Assembly (NCBI GenBank): GCA_902796095.1
Contig: CADBNP010000063.1
Span: 1-6,729 of the forward strand
Source of the DNA: an uncultured Aeromonadales bacterium
GTDB lineage: Bacteria; Pseudomonadota; Gammaproteobacteria; Enterobacterales; Succinivibrionaceae
DNA: 6,729 bases
Reading direction: 5' to 3'
A program made the translations under genes and the position numbers. The notes below the pieces were generated by a model. It was not told where the DNA came from, made no database searches, and saw only the letters and a list, made by a program, of their open reading frames with translations. This document shows positions 1 through 5,162 of the stretch, in pieces (position 1 is the stretch's first letter; each line of letters begins with the position of its first letter).

Positions 1-102
1 TAAAAGTGCCGAACCGAGCCGGGCATCTGAAGGAGACAATAACACGGACTGTACCATTCTGCAATTTCGGAGAAAAATAAATCCAACTCAAAAGACAGAA
101 AT

Positions 103-142
103 AAAAAAAGATCCGCCGCATATCAGCTGACAGATCTTTTTT
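103..142 (-). terminator. Intrinsic terminator after pyrH
   Basis: Read on the minus strand, this is a long hairpin whose outer arms are AAAAAAGATC and GATCTTTTTT. The stem continues inward as CTGTC against GGCGG with two G-U wobbles, then a GC/GC pair around the loop TGATAT. A run of seven T follows the GATC arm. It begins 26 nt after the pyrH stop, so it ends the rpsB-tsf-pyrH transcription unit. The wobbles become C-A mismatches on the plus strand, so it should work best for minus-strand transcription, although the T run on the other side could give weak termination there too. Confidence 0.85.
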
Positions 143-167
143 AAGCATCAAAGATATGAAGTACCGG

Positions 168-893
168 TTATTTCTTCACATGATGGATCAGGGTTCCATC
201 ATCAGATCCGAGAATAATGCGTTTAAGGGTTCCCGGTTTGTTCATATTGAAAACTCTTATAGGCAGATTATGATCTCTTGCCAGAGTAAAAGCGGCAAGA
301 TCCATAACCTTCAGTTCTTTTTCAAGAACTTCATCATAACCAAGCTCGCTGTATAAAACCGCACTGCTGTCCTTCATAGGATCGGCACTGTAAACTCCGT
401 CAACCTTGGTTCCTTTAAACACTGCATCGGCACCGATTTCAATACCTCTCAGACATGCTGCTGAATCAGTTGTAAAGAAAGGATTTCCTGTACCGGCGGA
501 GAGAATAACAACTCTGCCGTCACGAAGATTGGAAATCGCATCCAGCCAGCTGTACGGATGGCATATACCCTGAAGTGGAATGGCGGAAAAAAGACGGGCA
601 TCAACATCGGCACGGAAAAGAGCATCACGCATGGCCAGTCCGTTCATAACAGTTGCCAGCATACCCATGTGATCACCAATGACACGATTCATACCGGCTC
701 TGGCTAGAGAGGCACCGCGATAAATATTGCCGCCGCCTATCACAAGTCCCACCTGAACACCAAGTTCAACAATCTCCCTGATTTCCTGTGCCATGTGATC
801 CAAAACAGCCGGATCAATACCGAAACCTTCTCTGCCCTGCAATGCCTCGCCACTTAGTTTCAGTAAAATTCTCTTATAAACGGTCTCACTCAT
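168..893 (-). CDS. pyrH: UMP kinase (uridylate kinase)
   Basis: Cytoplasmic enzyme that phosphorylates UMP to UDP with ATP, the committed step from UMP to the other pyrimidine nucleotides. It belongs to the amino-acid-kinase fold, which is unrelated to eukaryotic UMP/CMP kinases, and is normally a GTP-activated, UTP-inhibited hexamer. The protein is 241 residues, the usual length. Visible motifs are KRILLKLSGEAL (7-18, phosphate-binding Lys), VIGGGNIYRG (51-60), GDHMGMLATVMN (73-84, UMP site), GTGNPFFTTDSAA (134-146, UMP binding) and KVDGVYSADP (163-172, nucleotide-binding loop). The C-terminal LPIRVFNMNKPGTL is typical. The ATG at 893 matches the family N-terminus, and an AAGGA lies 10 nt upstream. 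It is the last gene of the operon, 153 bp after tsf, and a terminator-like hairpin sits in its leader. The gene ends at a strong terminator; the usual neighbour frr is not visible in the 100 bp beyond. Confidence 0.99.
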   Translation of the reverse strand: MSETVYKRILLKLSGEALQGREGFGIDPAVLDHMAQEIREIVELGVQVGLVIGGGNIYRGASLARAGMNRVIGDHMGMLATVMNGLAMRDALFRADVDARLFSAIPLQGICHPYSWLDAISNLRDGRVVILSAGTGNPFFTTDSAACLRGIEIGADAVFKGTKVDGVYSADPMKDSSAVLYSELGYDEVLEKELKVMDLAAFTLARDHNLPIRVFNMNKPGTLKRIILGSDDGTLIHHVKK

Positions 894-917
894 ATGTATG
901 CAATCCTTATTCAGCCT

Positions 918-946
918 AAAAAAAACCGCGACAATCTGCCACGGTT
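918..946 (-). terminator. Terminator/attenuator hairpin in pyrH leader
   Basis: On the minus strand the arms AACCGTG (946-940) and CGCGGTT (930-924) form a 7-bp stem including one G-U pair, around a 9-nt loop. Six more T follow (923-918). It lies about 100 nt after the tsf stop and only 24 nt before the pyrH ATG. That leaves no room for a promoter between hairpin and gene, so pyrH transcripts must pass through it. An upstream CGGTT (969-965) could pair with the AACCG arm instead, which would give an antiterminator. I infer partial termination or attenuation. I see no convincing promoter in 947-1046. Confidence 0.65.
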
Positions 947-1046
947 CCCTCCAAAATTCTGCTCAACCGGCTGTTCACAATACAGGACATCCGGCCAGAA
1001 AATTCTTCAACAGATCAGTATGCAATCTGCTTCAGCAAAAGTCCTG

Positions 1047-1934
1047 TTACTTCTGCCCCTGAGCGGCAGCCACCTGAGCCTTTACTTCCTCAGCAAAATC
1101 TACCTGCTTGACTTCAATTCCTTCGCCAACCTTGAAGCGTGTGAAAGCAGTTACATCAGCACCCTTGCTCTTGAGCATATCACCGACAGTCACACCTGGA
1201 TCCTTAACGAATGGCTGACCGGTAAGAGAAACTTCGCCTGTGAATTTTCTCATGCGGCCTTCAACCATCTTCTCGGCAATTTCCTTTGGCTTGCCAGACT
1301 GCATTGCAAGTTCAACCTGAACTTTACGCTCTTTTTCAATAACTTCAGGAGATACATCCTCAGGCTTGACAAACTGAGGATCACTTGCACAGATGTGCAT
1401 TGCAACATCCTTGGCAAGTTCTGCATCACCGCCGGTCATGCATACCAGAACACCAATCAGACTGTTGCTGTGAATGTAAACGCCGAGATTGTCAGCGGAT
1501 GCAATCTTGATGCGACGAAGATGCATATTTTCGCCAATCTTTGCAATCATTGCCTTGAGAACATTCTCGACAGTCTCGCCGTTACCGTAATCAAGAGCAT
1601 TTACCTTGGCAACATCTTCAAGATCATTTGCCAGTGCAAGCTCAGCAACCTTGTTGGCATACTCTCTGAAACCGGCATCCTTGGCAACGAAGTCGGTCTC
1701 GCAGTTAAGTTCAACAAGAACAGCCTTGTTTCCGGAAACCTTTGAAACAATAACACCCTGGGCAGCTACACGGCCGGCCTTCTTGGCAGCCTTGGCCTGT
1801 CCGCTCTTACGCATGTTTTCAATGGCAACATCGATATTGCCATCTGCTTCAGTGAGAGCCTTCTTACAATCCATCATACCTGCGCCGGTACGTTCGCGCA
1901 GTTCTTTAACCATAGCGGCGGTTATATTAGCCAT
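1047..1934 (-). CDS. tsf: Translation elongation factor Ts (EF-Ts)
   Basis: Guanine-nucleotide exchange factor that displaces GDP from EF-Tu in the cytoplasm so that EF-Tu can rebind GTP and aminoacyl-tRNA. The protein is 295 residues, slightly longer than the roughly 283 of E. coli. The N-terminal UBA-like domain (about 1-55) carries the signature LRERTGAGMMDCKKAL (12-27). The core signature ELNCETDFVAK (75-85) holds the Asp81-Phe82 pair that in the E. coli protein pushes into the EF-Tu Mg2+/nucleotide site. Two core subdomains follow, and the C-terminal region includes EKMVEGRMRKF and LTGQPFVKDP. The ATG at 1934 is preceded by AAAGGA with a 6-nt spacing and fits the family start MANITA. It lies 61 bp after rpsB, the conserved gene order, and is separated from it by a terminator-like hairpin that may set the ratio of EF-Ts to S2. 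Confidence 0.99.
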   Translation of the reverse strand: MANITAAMVKELRERTGAGMMDCKKALTEADGNIDVAIENMRKSGQAKAAKKAGRVAAQGVIVSKVSGNKAVLVELNCETDFVAKDAGFREYANKVAELALANDLEDVAKVNALDYGNGETVENVLKAMIAKIGENMHLRRIKIASADNLGVYIHSNSLIGVLVCMTGGDAELAKDVAMHICASDPQFVKPEDVSPEVIEKERKVQVELAMQSGKPKEIAEKMVEGRMRKFTGEVSLTGQPFVKDPGVTVGDMLKSKGADVTAFTRFKVGEGIEVKQVDFAEEVKAQVAAAQGQK

Positions 1935-1957
1935 TTGTAATCCTTTTGTTGAAGTTT

Positions 1958-1984
1958 AAAAAGGGAGAAACATGAGTTTCTCCC
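1958..1984 (-). terminator. Terminator-like hairpin between rpsB and tsf
   Basis: A perfect 9-bp inverted repeat, GGGAGAAAC and GTTTCTCCC, surrounds a 4-nt loop, and five T follow it on the minus strand. It begins about 11 nt after the rpsB stop and ends about 23 nt before the tsf start. A promoter for tsf alone would not fit after it, so it most likely acts as a partial terminator or an mRNA-processing/stability hairpin that lets some transcription into tsf. An intercistronic hairpin in this position is, from memory, also described in E. coli. Confidence 0.7.
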
Positions 1985-1995
1985 CATGTTCATAA

Positions 1996-2736
1996 TTAAG
2001 CTTCGGCAGGAGCTTCCTGAACATCCTTTTCCTCAGCCTGCTGCTTCTCAGCCTGAACGCTCTTTGCAACCTTGATGGCATCAGAAGCCGCATTGAGATA
2101 AAGTTCGATGGCACGGATAGCATCATCATTGCCAGGAATAACATAGTCAACACCATCAGGGCTTGAATTGCTATCTACTACAGCAACGACCTTGATTCCA
2201 AGATTCTTTGCTTCCTTGATTGCAATCTGTTCGCGATTAGCGTCAATCACGAAAAGAACATCAGGAAGAGAACCCATGTTCTTGATACCGCCGATACTCT
2301 TTTCAAGTTTGTCCATCTCACGCTGACGAAGAAGAGCCTCCTTCTTTGTAAGCTTGTCAAAGGTACCGTCAGTAGCCTGAATTTCAAGTTCCTTGAGATG
2401 CTTGATGGACTGCTTTACAGTCTTCCAGTTGGTCAGAAGACCACCCAGCCAGCGATGATTAACATAGAAGGATTCGCAGTTTTCGGCAGCTGACTTTACA
2501 GCCTCTTCAGCAGAGCGCTTTGTGCCAACAAAAAGAACCTTGCCGCCCTTTGATGTAACAGAACTGAGATAATTCAGAGCATCATTGAAAAGTGGAAGAG
2601 TCTTGTCCAGATTGATGATATGTACACCGTTACGCTTACCGAAAATGTATTCCTTCATCTTCGGATTCCAGTAACTGGTCTGATGTCCAAAATGAACACC
2701 TGCCTTCAACATATCGCGCATTGTTACATTTGCCAT
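1996..2736 (-). CDS. rpsB: 30S ribosomal protein S2
   Basis: Structural protein of the small ribosomal subunit, bound late between head and body, and needed for S1 binding. The protein is 246 residues. The N-terminus MANVTMRDMLKAGVHFGHQ matches the first S2 signature. Other landmarks are YWNPKMKEYIFG, VHIINLDKT, FVGTKRSAEEAV, FYVNHRWLGGLLTNWKT (the coiled-coil hairpin region follows), LTKKEALLRQREMDKLEKS, LPDVLFVIDANREQIAIKEA and DGVDYVIPGNDDAIRA. The C-terminal tail is Gln/Glu/Ala rich and variable, as is usual. An in-frame ATG two codons upstream (2742) is possible, but AGGA is 9 nt from the ATG at 2736 and only 3 nt from the one at 2742, and the family start MA-V-MRDML fits the later ATG. 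It is first in the operon with tsf and pyrH. Its long structured leader suggests feedback control by S2. Confidence 0.99.
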   Translation of the reverse strand: MANVTMRDMLKAGVHFGHQTSYWNPKMKEYIFGKRNGVHIINLDKTLPLFNDALNYLSSVTSKGGKVLFVGTKRSAEEAVKSAAENCESFYVNHRWLGGLLTNWKTVKQSIKHLKELEIQATDGTFDKLTKKEALLRQREMDKLEKSIGGIKNMGSLPDVLFVIDANREQIAIKEAKNLGIKVVAVVDSNSSPDGVDYVIPGNDDAIRAIELYLNAASDAIKVAKSVQAEKQQAEEKDVQEAPAEA

Positions 2737-2763
2737 TTGCATTTTTCCTTTGGGTTATGCCTC

Positions 2764-2821
2764 CATTTATCTTAATCAGCCAACCGCTCCTGCGGCACCC
2801 GGCAGATCCTACCGATAAATG
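2764..2821 (-). promoter_or_regulatory. Structured rpsB mRNA leader, candidate S2 autoregulatory element
   Basis: On the minus strand an 8-bp perfect helix (CATTTATC at 2821-2814 with GATAAATG at 2771-2764) closes a branched region. Inside it, GCC/GGC continues into CCGC/GCGG capped by the loop AGGA. The element ends 27 nt before the chosen rpsB start, and the ribosome-binding AAAGGA follows it. Gammaproteobacterial rpsB-tsf mRNAs are known to carry a leader through which S2 represses its own translation. Position and structure fit, but I cannot match the sequence to the described consensus by eye. Confidence 0.5.
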
Positions 2822-2829
2822 TGTGTCGT

Positions 2830-2864
2830 AAAAAAATAAAAAAAATCCTGTCCCGATCCGGGAC
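2830..2864 (-). other. 5' hairpin plus U tract at predicted rpsB transcript start
   Basis: On the minus strand GTCCCG-GAT-CGGGAC forms a 6-bp perfect stem, then AGGA, then eight T, an A and seven T. It looks like an intrinsic terminator. However, the predicted +1 from the TATAAT box falls on its first base, so in the rpsB transcript it would be a 5'-terminal stem-loop followed by a U-rich single strand. Alternatively it is a second, back-up terminator for the nucleotidase gene upstream. Confidence 0.55.
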
Positions 2865-2870
2865 GCATGA

Positions 2871-2899
2871 ATTATAGCCTAATCTATGGTCAAATTCCA
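2871..2899 (-). promoter_or_regulatory. Predicted sigma70 promoter of the rpsB operon
   Basis: A perfect TATAAT lies on the minus strand at 2876-2871, between the terminator of the upstream gene and rpsB. The best -35 at 17 bp is a poor TGGAAT (2899-2894). A better TTGACC (2893-2888) is only 11 bp away, too close to act with this -10. The discriminator TCATGC leads into a G/C-rich start (GTCCCG), which fits stringent, growth-rate-controlled ribosomal promoters. The start site is expected near 2864. Confidence 0.55.
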
Positions 2900-2900
2900 T

Positions 2901-2939
2901 AAAAAAGAAAAGGGAGACAACTGCTTAACCAGGTCCCCC
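2901..2939 (-). terminator. Intrinsic terminator of the 5'-nucleotidase gene
   Basis: On the minus strand GGGGGAC and GTCTCCC pair over 7 bp with one G-U. The stem continues with CTG/CAG around the loop GTTAAG, with a two-base bulge. TTTTCTTTTTT follows immediately. It starts 19 nt after the nucleotidase stop, so it separates that gene from the rpsB operon downstream. Confidence 0.85.
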
Positions 2940-2958
2940 GATTGCTCATTTGAAAGAA

Positions 2959-4794
2959 CTACTCCTTAAAATCCGTTATTGTTCTGGAATTTTCAGGAAG
3001 AACCGGCAGACTTCCGTGCTCCGCAAGATACTTTTTCATCACATCGGAATCTACTCCGAAATCTCTGATAACTTTCAGACGTTTAAGATTGCGGTAGCCG
3101 TCCTTGCCCTGAAGAAGAAATGAGTTTGTCATAACTCTGTAGGTTCTGGCCGGATCAATAGCAGCAGATTTTCCTGACTTATCAGTTACCGTAACCCTGG
3201 TAACAGGATTTTTGGAAGTGAGATCAACAGAATAGCTGAAACCGTATCCGCAAGGCATTCCTCCGTCACGGGCCGCGGGATCCTGACCGATGTACCTCAT
3301 AACCTGATTAAGAGTATCAACAAATACACTGCCCTTCATATCAACAGTTTTGAGTTCATTGCTGAAAGGAGCCACTGCAAGGAGTGTGGCATCGGTAAAG
3401 TCGCCACTTTCCACATCAACACGGTATCCGCCTGAGTTACCGAGAAAAATCTGTGCATCAGTACCGTCAAGATATGCCATGCCGAATACGCGACAGCTCT
3501 CGGATCCGAACGGATTTACTTCGTTTTTGATTACACAGTCATCCGTAGGGAAACGGGTTGAACACAAATCCTGAGGAGCTTTGCCAAGGTATGAGTAGTG
3601 ACTCTTTATCTCATCACGGTAGGGTTTCATGGCAGCCGAGGCAGTCTCATTGCTCCTTGCCTCGATAAACGTGCTCTCCGGATCATTAACCAGCCCTCTG
3701 ATGGCAGCAACAGCCATCCCCTTTGTATCATCTGCAGGATCTGCGACTTTCTTCATATATGCGGTTTCAGACCAGAGTGGCATAAAAGGTGAACCTTCAC
3801 ATTTGAGAACATTTCCGTCAGAATCAAAGGACACCCTGAGATCTCCCACAATTTTGCCGTATTCATTAGCCTGAACCACACAGATCTTGTGTCCAGAAGC
3901 GTTTTCACGGGTCATCGGATAGGTACATTCACCCTTAAGTCCGTATTTTGAGAAATTTCCGCAGAGACTGTGGGAATCTCCGCCGATAATGATATCCACA
4001 TCATTAAACAGAGCTGAGTTGGTACGATCAGCAATAACGCCCTGATGAGAAACAAGAACGTGTATTGAAGCCTTATCCCTGTTCTTTGCAGTAAGTTCGT
4101 TGATGGTTGATACTGTATCAGAAAAGTTCATATCCGGATCAGGAGATGAACTTTCCTTTATTTTCCCGCCGGCGGTAACACCATACAGGACCACTGTACG
4201 ATCTCCCACATTCTTGAAATACTCCCGTACTCCTGTATCCTTAACCGGACTGTCATGACCTACCGTAAGATCTGAGTTAAGAAGAACCGACTTTGGACTG
4301 AGTTCCTTCATATATTCCATGAATGTGGCAATACCCTTGCCGCCATGATCAAACTCATGGTTGCCCAGTACATAAAAGTCAGTGCCGTACATACCGTGAA
4401 GCGCGGCATCAGCTTTACCATGGAAAATATCGTAGTTAGCAGCATTTCCTGTAATCTGATCACCGGCAGAAATCACAAGAGCATCCGGATTTATCTTTTT
4501 CCTGGTCTCAATAACCGACTTTATAGCCTCGGGACCGCCTGCCTTAACTCTCACCATTCCCCTGTCTGTCTTCAGCGTCACTCCTGCAGGATCTATGTAG
4601 GAATGCACATCATTGACATGAATAATCTCCAGGATGTAGGCAACCTTATCGGCCACTGCATCATCAGCGGCACTGATATTACGGATTTTGATTTCAGACA
4701 CATCCGACTGAACATCACCGTTATCATTTACCGAACATCCAATTAACAGGCCTACGGCGGCAGCAAGAGCCGTCAGTTTAAAAAACACTTTCAT
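2959..4794 (-). CDS. Lipoprotein 5'-nucleotidase (UshA-type metallophosphoesterase)
   Basis: Predicted to hydrolyse nucleoside 5'-phosphates, and possibly UDP-sugars or 2',3'-cyclic nucleotides, to nucleoside and phosphate outside the cytoplasm. From the ATG at 4794 it has 611 residues. The signal peptide ends in lipobox LIGC with lipidated Cys20; Ser21 at +2 favours the outer membrane. The N-terminal metallophosphatase domain has HVNDVH (59-64), GDQITG (111-116), GNHEFD (144-149, His-Asp dyad), SHQG (His250) and GGDSHS (His275). The C-terminal 5'-nucleotidase domain has GGYR (455-458), PFSN (476-479) and F559 to D565 in SFLLQGKDGY. Its spacings match the Arg410, Phe429, Phe498 and Asp504 nucleoside-binding residues of UshA as I recall them, so the enzyme looks intact. 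An in-frame TTG at 4845 would bury the signal peptide and has no ribosome site, whereas AAGAGA precedes 4794. The gene is divergent from a nucleoside hydrolase that would use its products. Confidence 0.94.
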   Translation of the reverse strand: MKVFFKLTALAAAVGLLIGCSVNDNGDVQSDVSEIKIRNISAADDAVADKVAYILEIIHVNDVHSYIDPAGVTLKTDRGMVRVKAGGPEAIKSVIETRKKINPDALVISAGDQITGNAANYDIFHGKADAALHGMYGTDFYVLGNHEFDHGGKGIATFMEYMKELSPKSVLLNSDLTVGHDSPVKDTGVREYFKNVGDRTVVLYGVTAGGKIKESSSPDPDMNFSDTVSTINELTAKNRDKASIHVLVSHQGVIADRTNSALFNDVDIIIGGDSHSLCGNFSKYGLKGECTYPMTRENASGHKICVVQANEYGKIVGDLRVSFDSDGNVLKCEGSPFMPLWSETAYMKKVADPADDTKGMAVAAIRGLVNDPESTFIEARSNETASAAMKPYRDEIKSHYSYLGKAPQDLCSTRFPTDDCVIKNEVNPFGSESCRVFGMAYLDGTDAQIFLGNSGGYRVDVESGDFTDATLLAVAPFSNELKTVDMKGSVFVDTLNQVMRYIGQDPAARDGGMPCGYGFSYSVDLTSKNPVTRVTVTDKSGKSAAIDPARTYRVMTNSFLLQGKDGYRNLKRLKVIRDFGVDSDVMKKYLAEHGSLPVLPENSRTITDFKE

Positions 4795-4854
4795 AAAAAT
4801 CTCTTTTCGGAAAACAAAACAAATTATCAGAAATACGCTGATCAAAAATGCAAA

Positions 4855-4938
4855 TCAACAGCAGTCAAGTTCAGCTTCCATATCCGCATCACAGGGAGCC
4901 CCGTGAGAAAGGTTCTCCATTCTTTTGAATAAACTCAT
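4855..4938 (-). CDS. Candidate 27-residue small protein or leader peptide
   Basis: An ATG at 4938 opens 27 codons ending in TGA, with the sequence MSLFKRMENLSHG followed by APCDADMEAELDCC. An AGGGA lies 9 nt upstream. It is in the same frame as the nucleotidase and ends 60 nt before that gene's ATG, so it could be a leader peptide or a small protein made from the same mRNA. It has an amphipathic, basic N-terminus, an acidic C-terminal half and three Cys, two of them terminal. I do not recognise a family. A chance reading frame cannot be excluded. Confidence 0.3.
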   Translation of the reverse strand: MSLFKRMENLSHGAPCDADMEAELDCC

Positions 4939-4977
4939 CCGACGTTATCCCTGTATTATCCTGATTTTTTGGTCCTT

Positions 4978-5006
4978 TTGACTTTTCCTGACCGAAAATT
5001 TTTTAT
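4978..5006 (+). promoter_or_regulatory. Predicted sigma70 promoter for nucleoside hydrolase
   Basis: TTGACT (4978-4983, five of six consensus bases) and TTTTAT (5001-5006, four of six) are separated by exactly 17 bp, giving a start near 5013 and a leader of about 150 nt. A second, weaker pair starts with TTTACA (5006-5011) and has TTATAC at 5031-5036, with a long 19-bp spacer. A TCACA just after the first -10 (5012-5016) resembles one arm of a CRP site, but the other arm is poor. The rest of the 4795-5162 gap holds the small ORF, the palindrome at 5075-5093 and otherwise nothing I can name. Confidence 0.45.
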
Positions 5007-5074
5007 TTACATCACAAAAAGGCAGGTACTTTATACAGAATACCCGGATTTCCCCTTATGCTTTAGCACTGTTA

Positions 5075-5093
5075 AAGGAACATCATGTTCCTT
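5075..5093. repeat. Perfect 19-bp palindrome in nucleoside hydrolase leader
   Basis: AAGGAACAT and ATGTTCCTT flank a single central C. As DNA it has the form of a dimeric regulator's operator. As RNA it folds into a 7-bp stem with loop ATCAT. The left arm contains AAAGGA, a good ribosome-binding site for an ATG at 5085 that lies in frame with the nucleoside hydrolase, so the hairpin would hide that site. Confidence 0.6.
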
Positions 5094-5162
5094 GTTTCCA
5101 TTATTATTCACACTGCCGTGTCCACCGGATGCGGTATCAAGAAACAGAAAAAGAGGTTTCAA

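Noticed and set aside
36..64. A minus-strand promoter-like pair TTGCAG (59-64) and TATTGT (36-41) with 17-bp spacing, possibly for a gene beyond the left edge
   Set aside because: Both boxes are weak and the gene they would serve is not visible. The region could equally be plain intergenic DNA after the pyrH terminator.
894..1745. A 283-codon plus-strand open frame opposite tsf, and shorter ones opposite the other genes
   Set aside because: They lie antisense to strongly recognisable genes, read as Cys/Ser/Leu/His-rich shadow sequence with no family resemblance, and lack ribosome sites. They arise from the codon usage of the real genes.
2888..2893. TTGACC as -35 box for the rpsB promoter
   Set aside because: It is only 11 bp from TATAAT, too short for sigma70, and 17 bp downstream of it there is no -10-like sequence.
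4795..4845. TTG at 4845 as start of the nucleotidase
   Set aside because: It has no ribosome site and would put 17 residues before a complete lipoprotein signal peptide. The ATG at 4794 has AAGAGA upstream and gives the lipobox Cys at position 20.
4855..4960. Riboswitch (purine-type) in the nucleotidase leader
   Set aside because: There are short hairpins such as GAGAA-CCT-TTCTC, but no conserved three-way junction or loop-loop sequences of a known purine riboswitch could be recognised.
5001..5016. CRP site at the nucleoside hydrolase promoter
   Set aside because: Only the TCACA arm is good; the facing arm reads TTTTA and matches at three of five bases. It would also lie at or after the predicted -10, a poor place for activation.
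5085..5162. ATG at 5085 as main start of the nucleoside hydrolase
   Set aside because: It has a good ribosome site, but the 26-residue extension precedes a complete signal peptide that starts at 5163, which has its own ribosome site. Kept only as an alternative in the findings.
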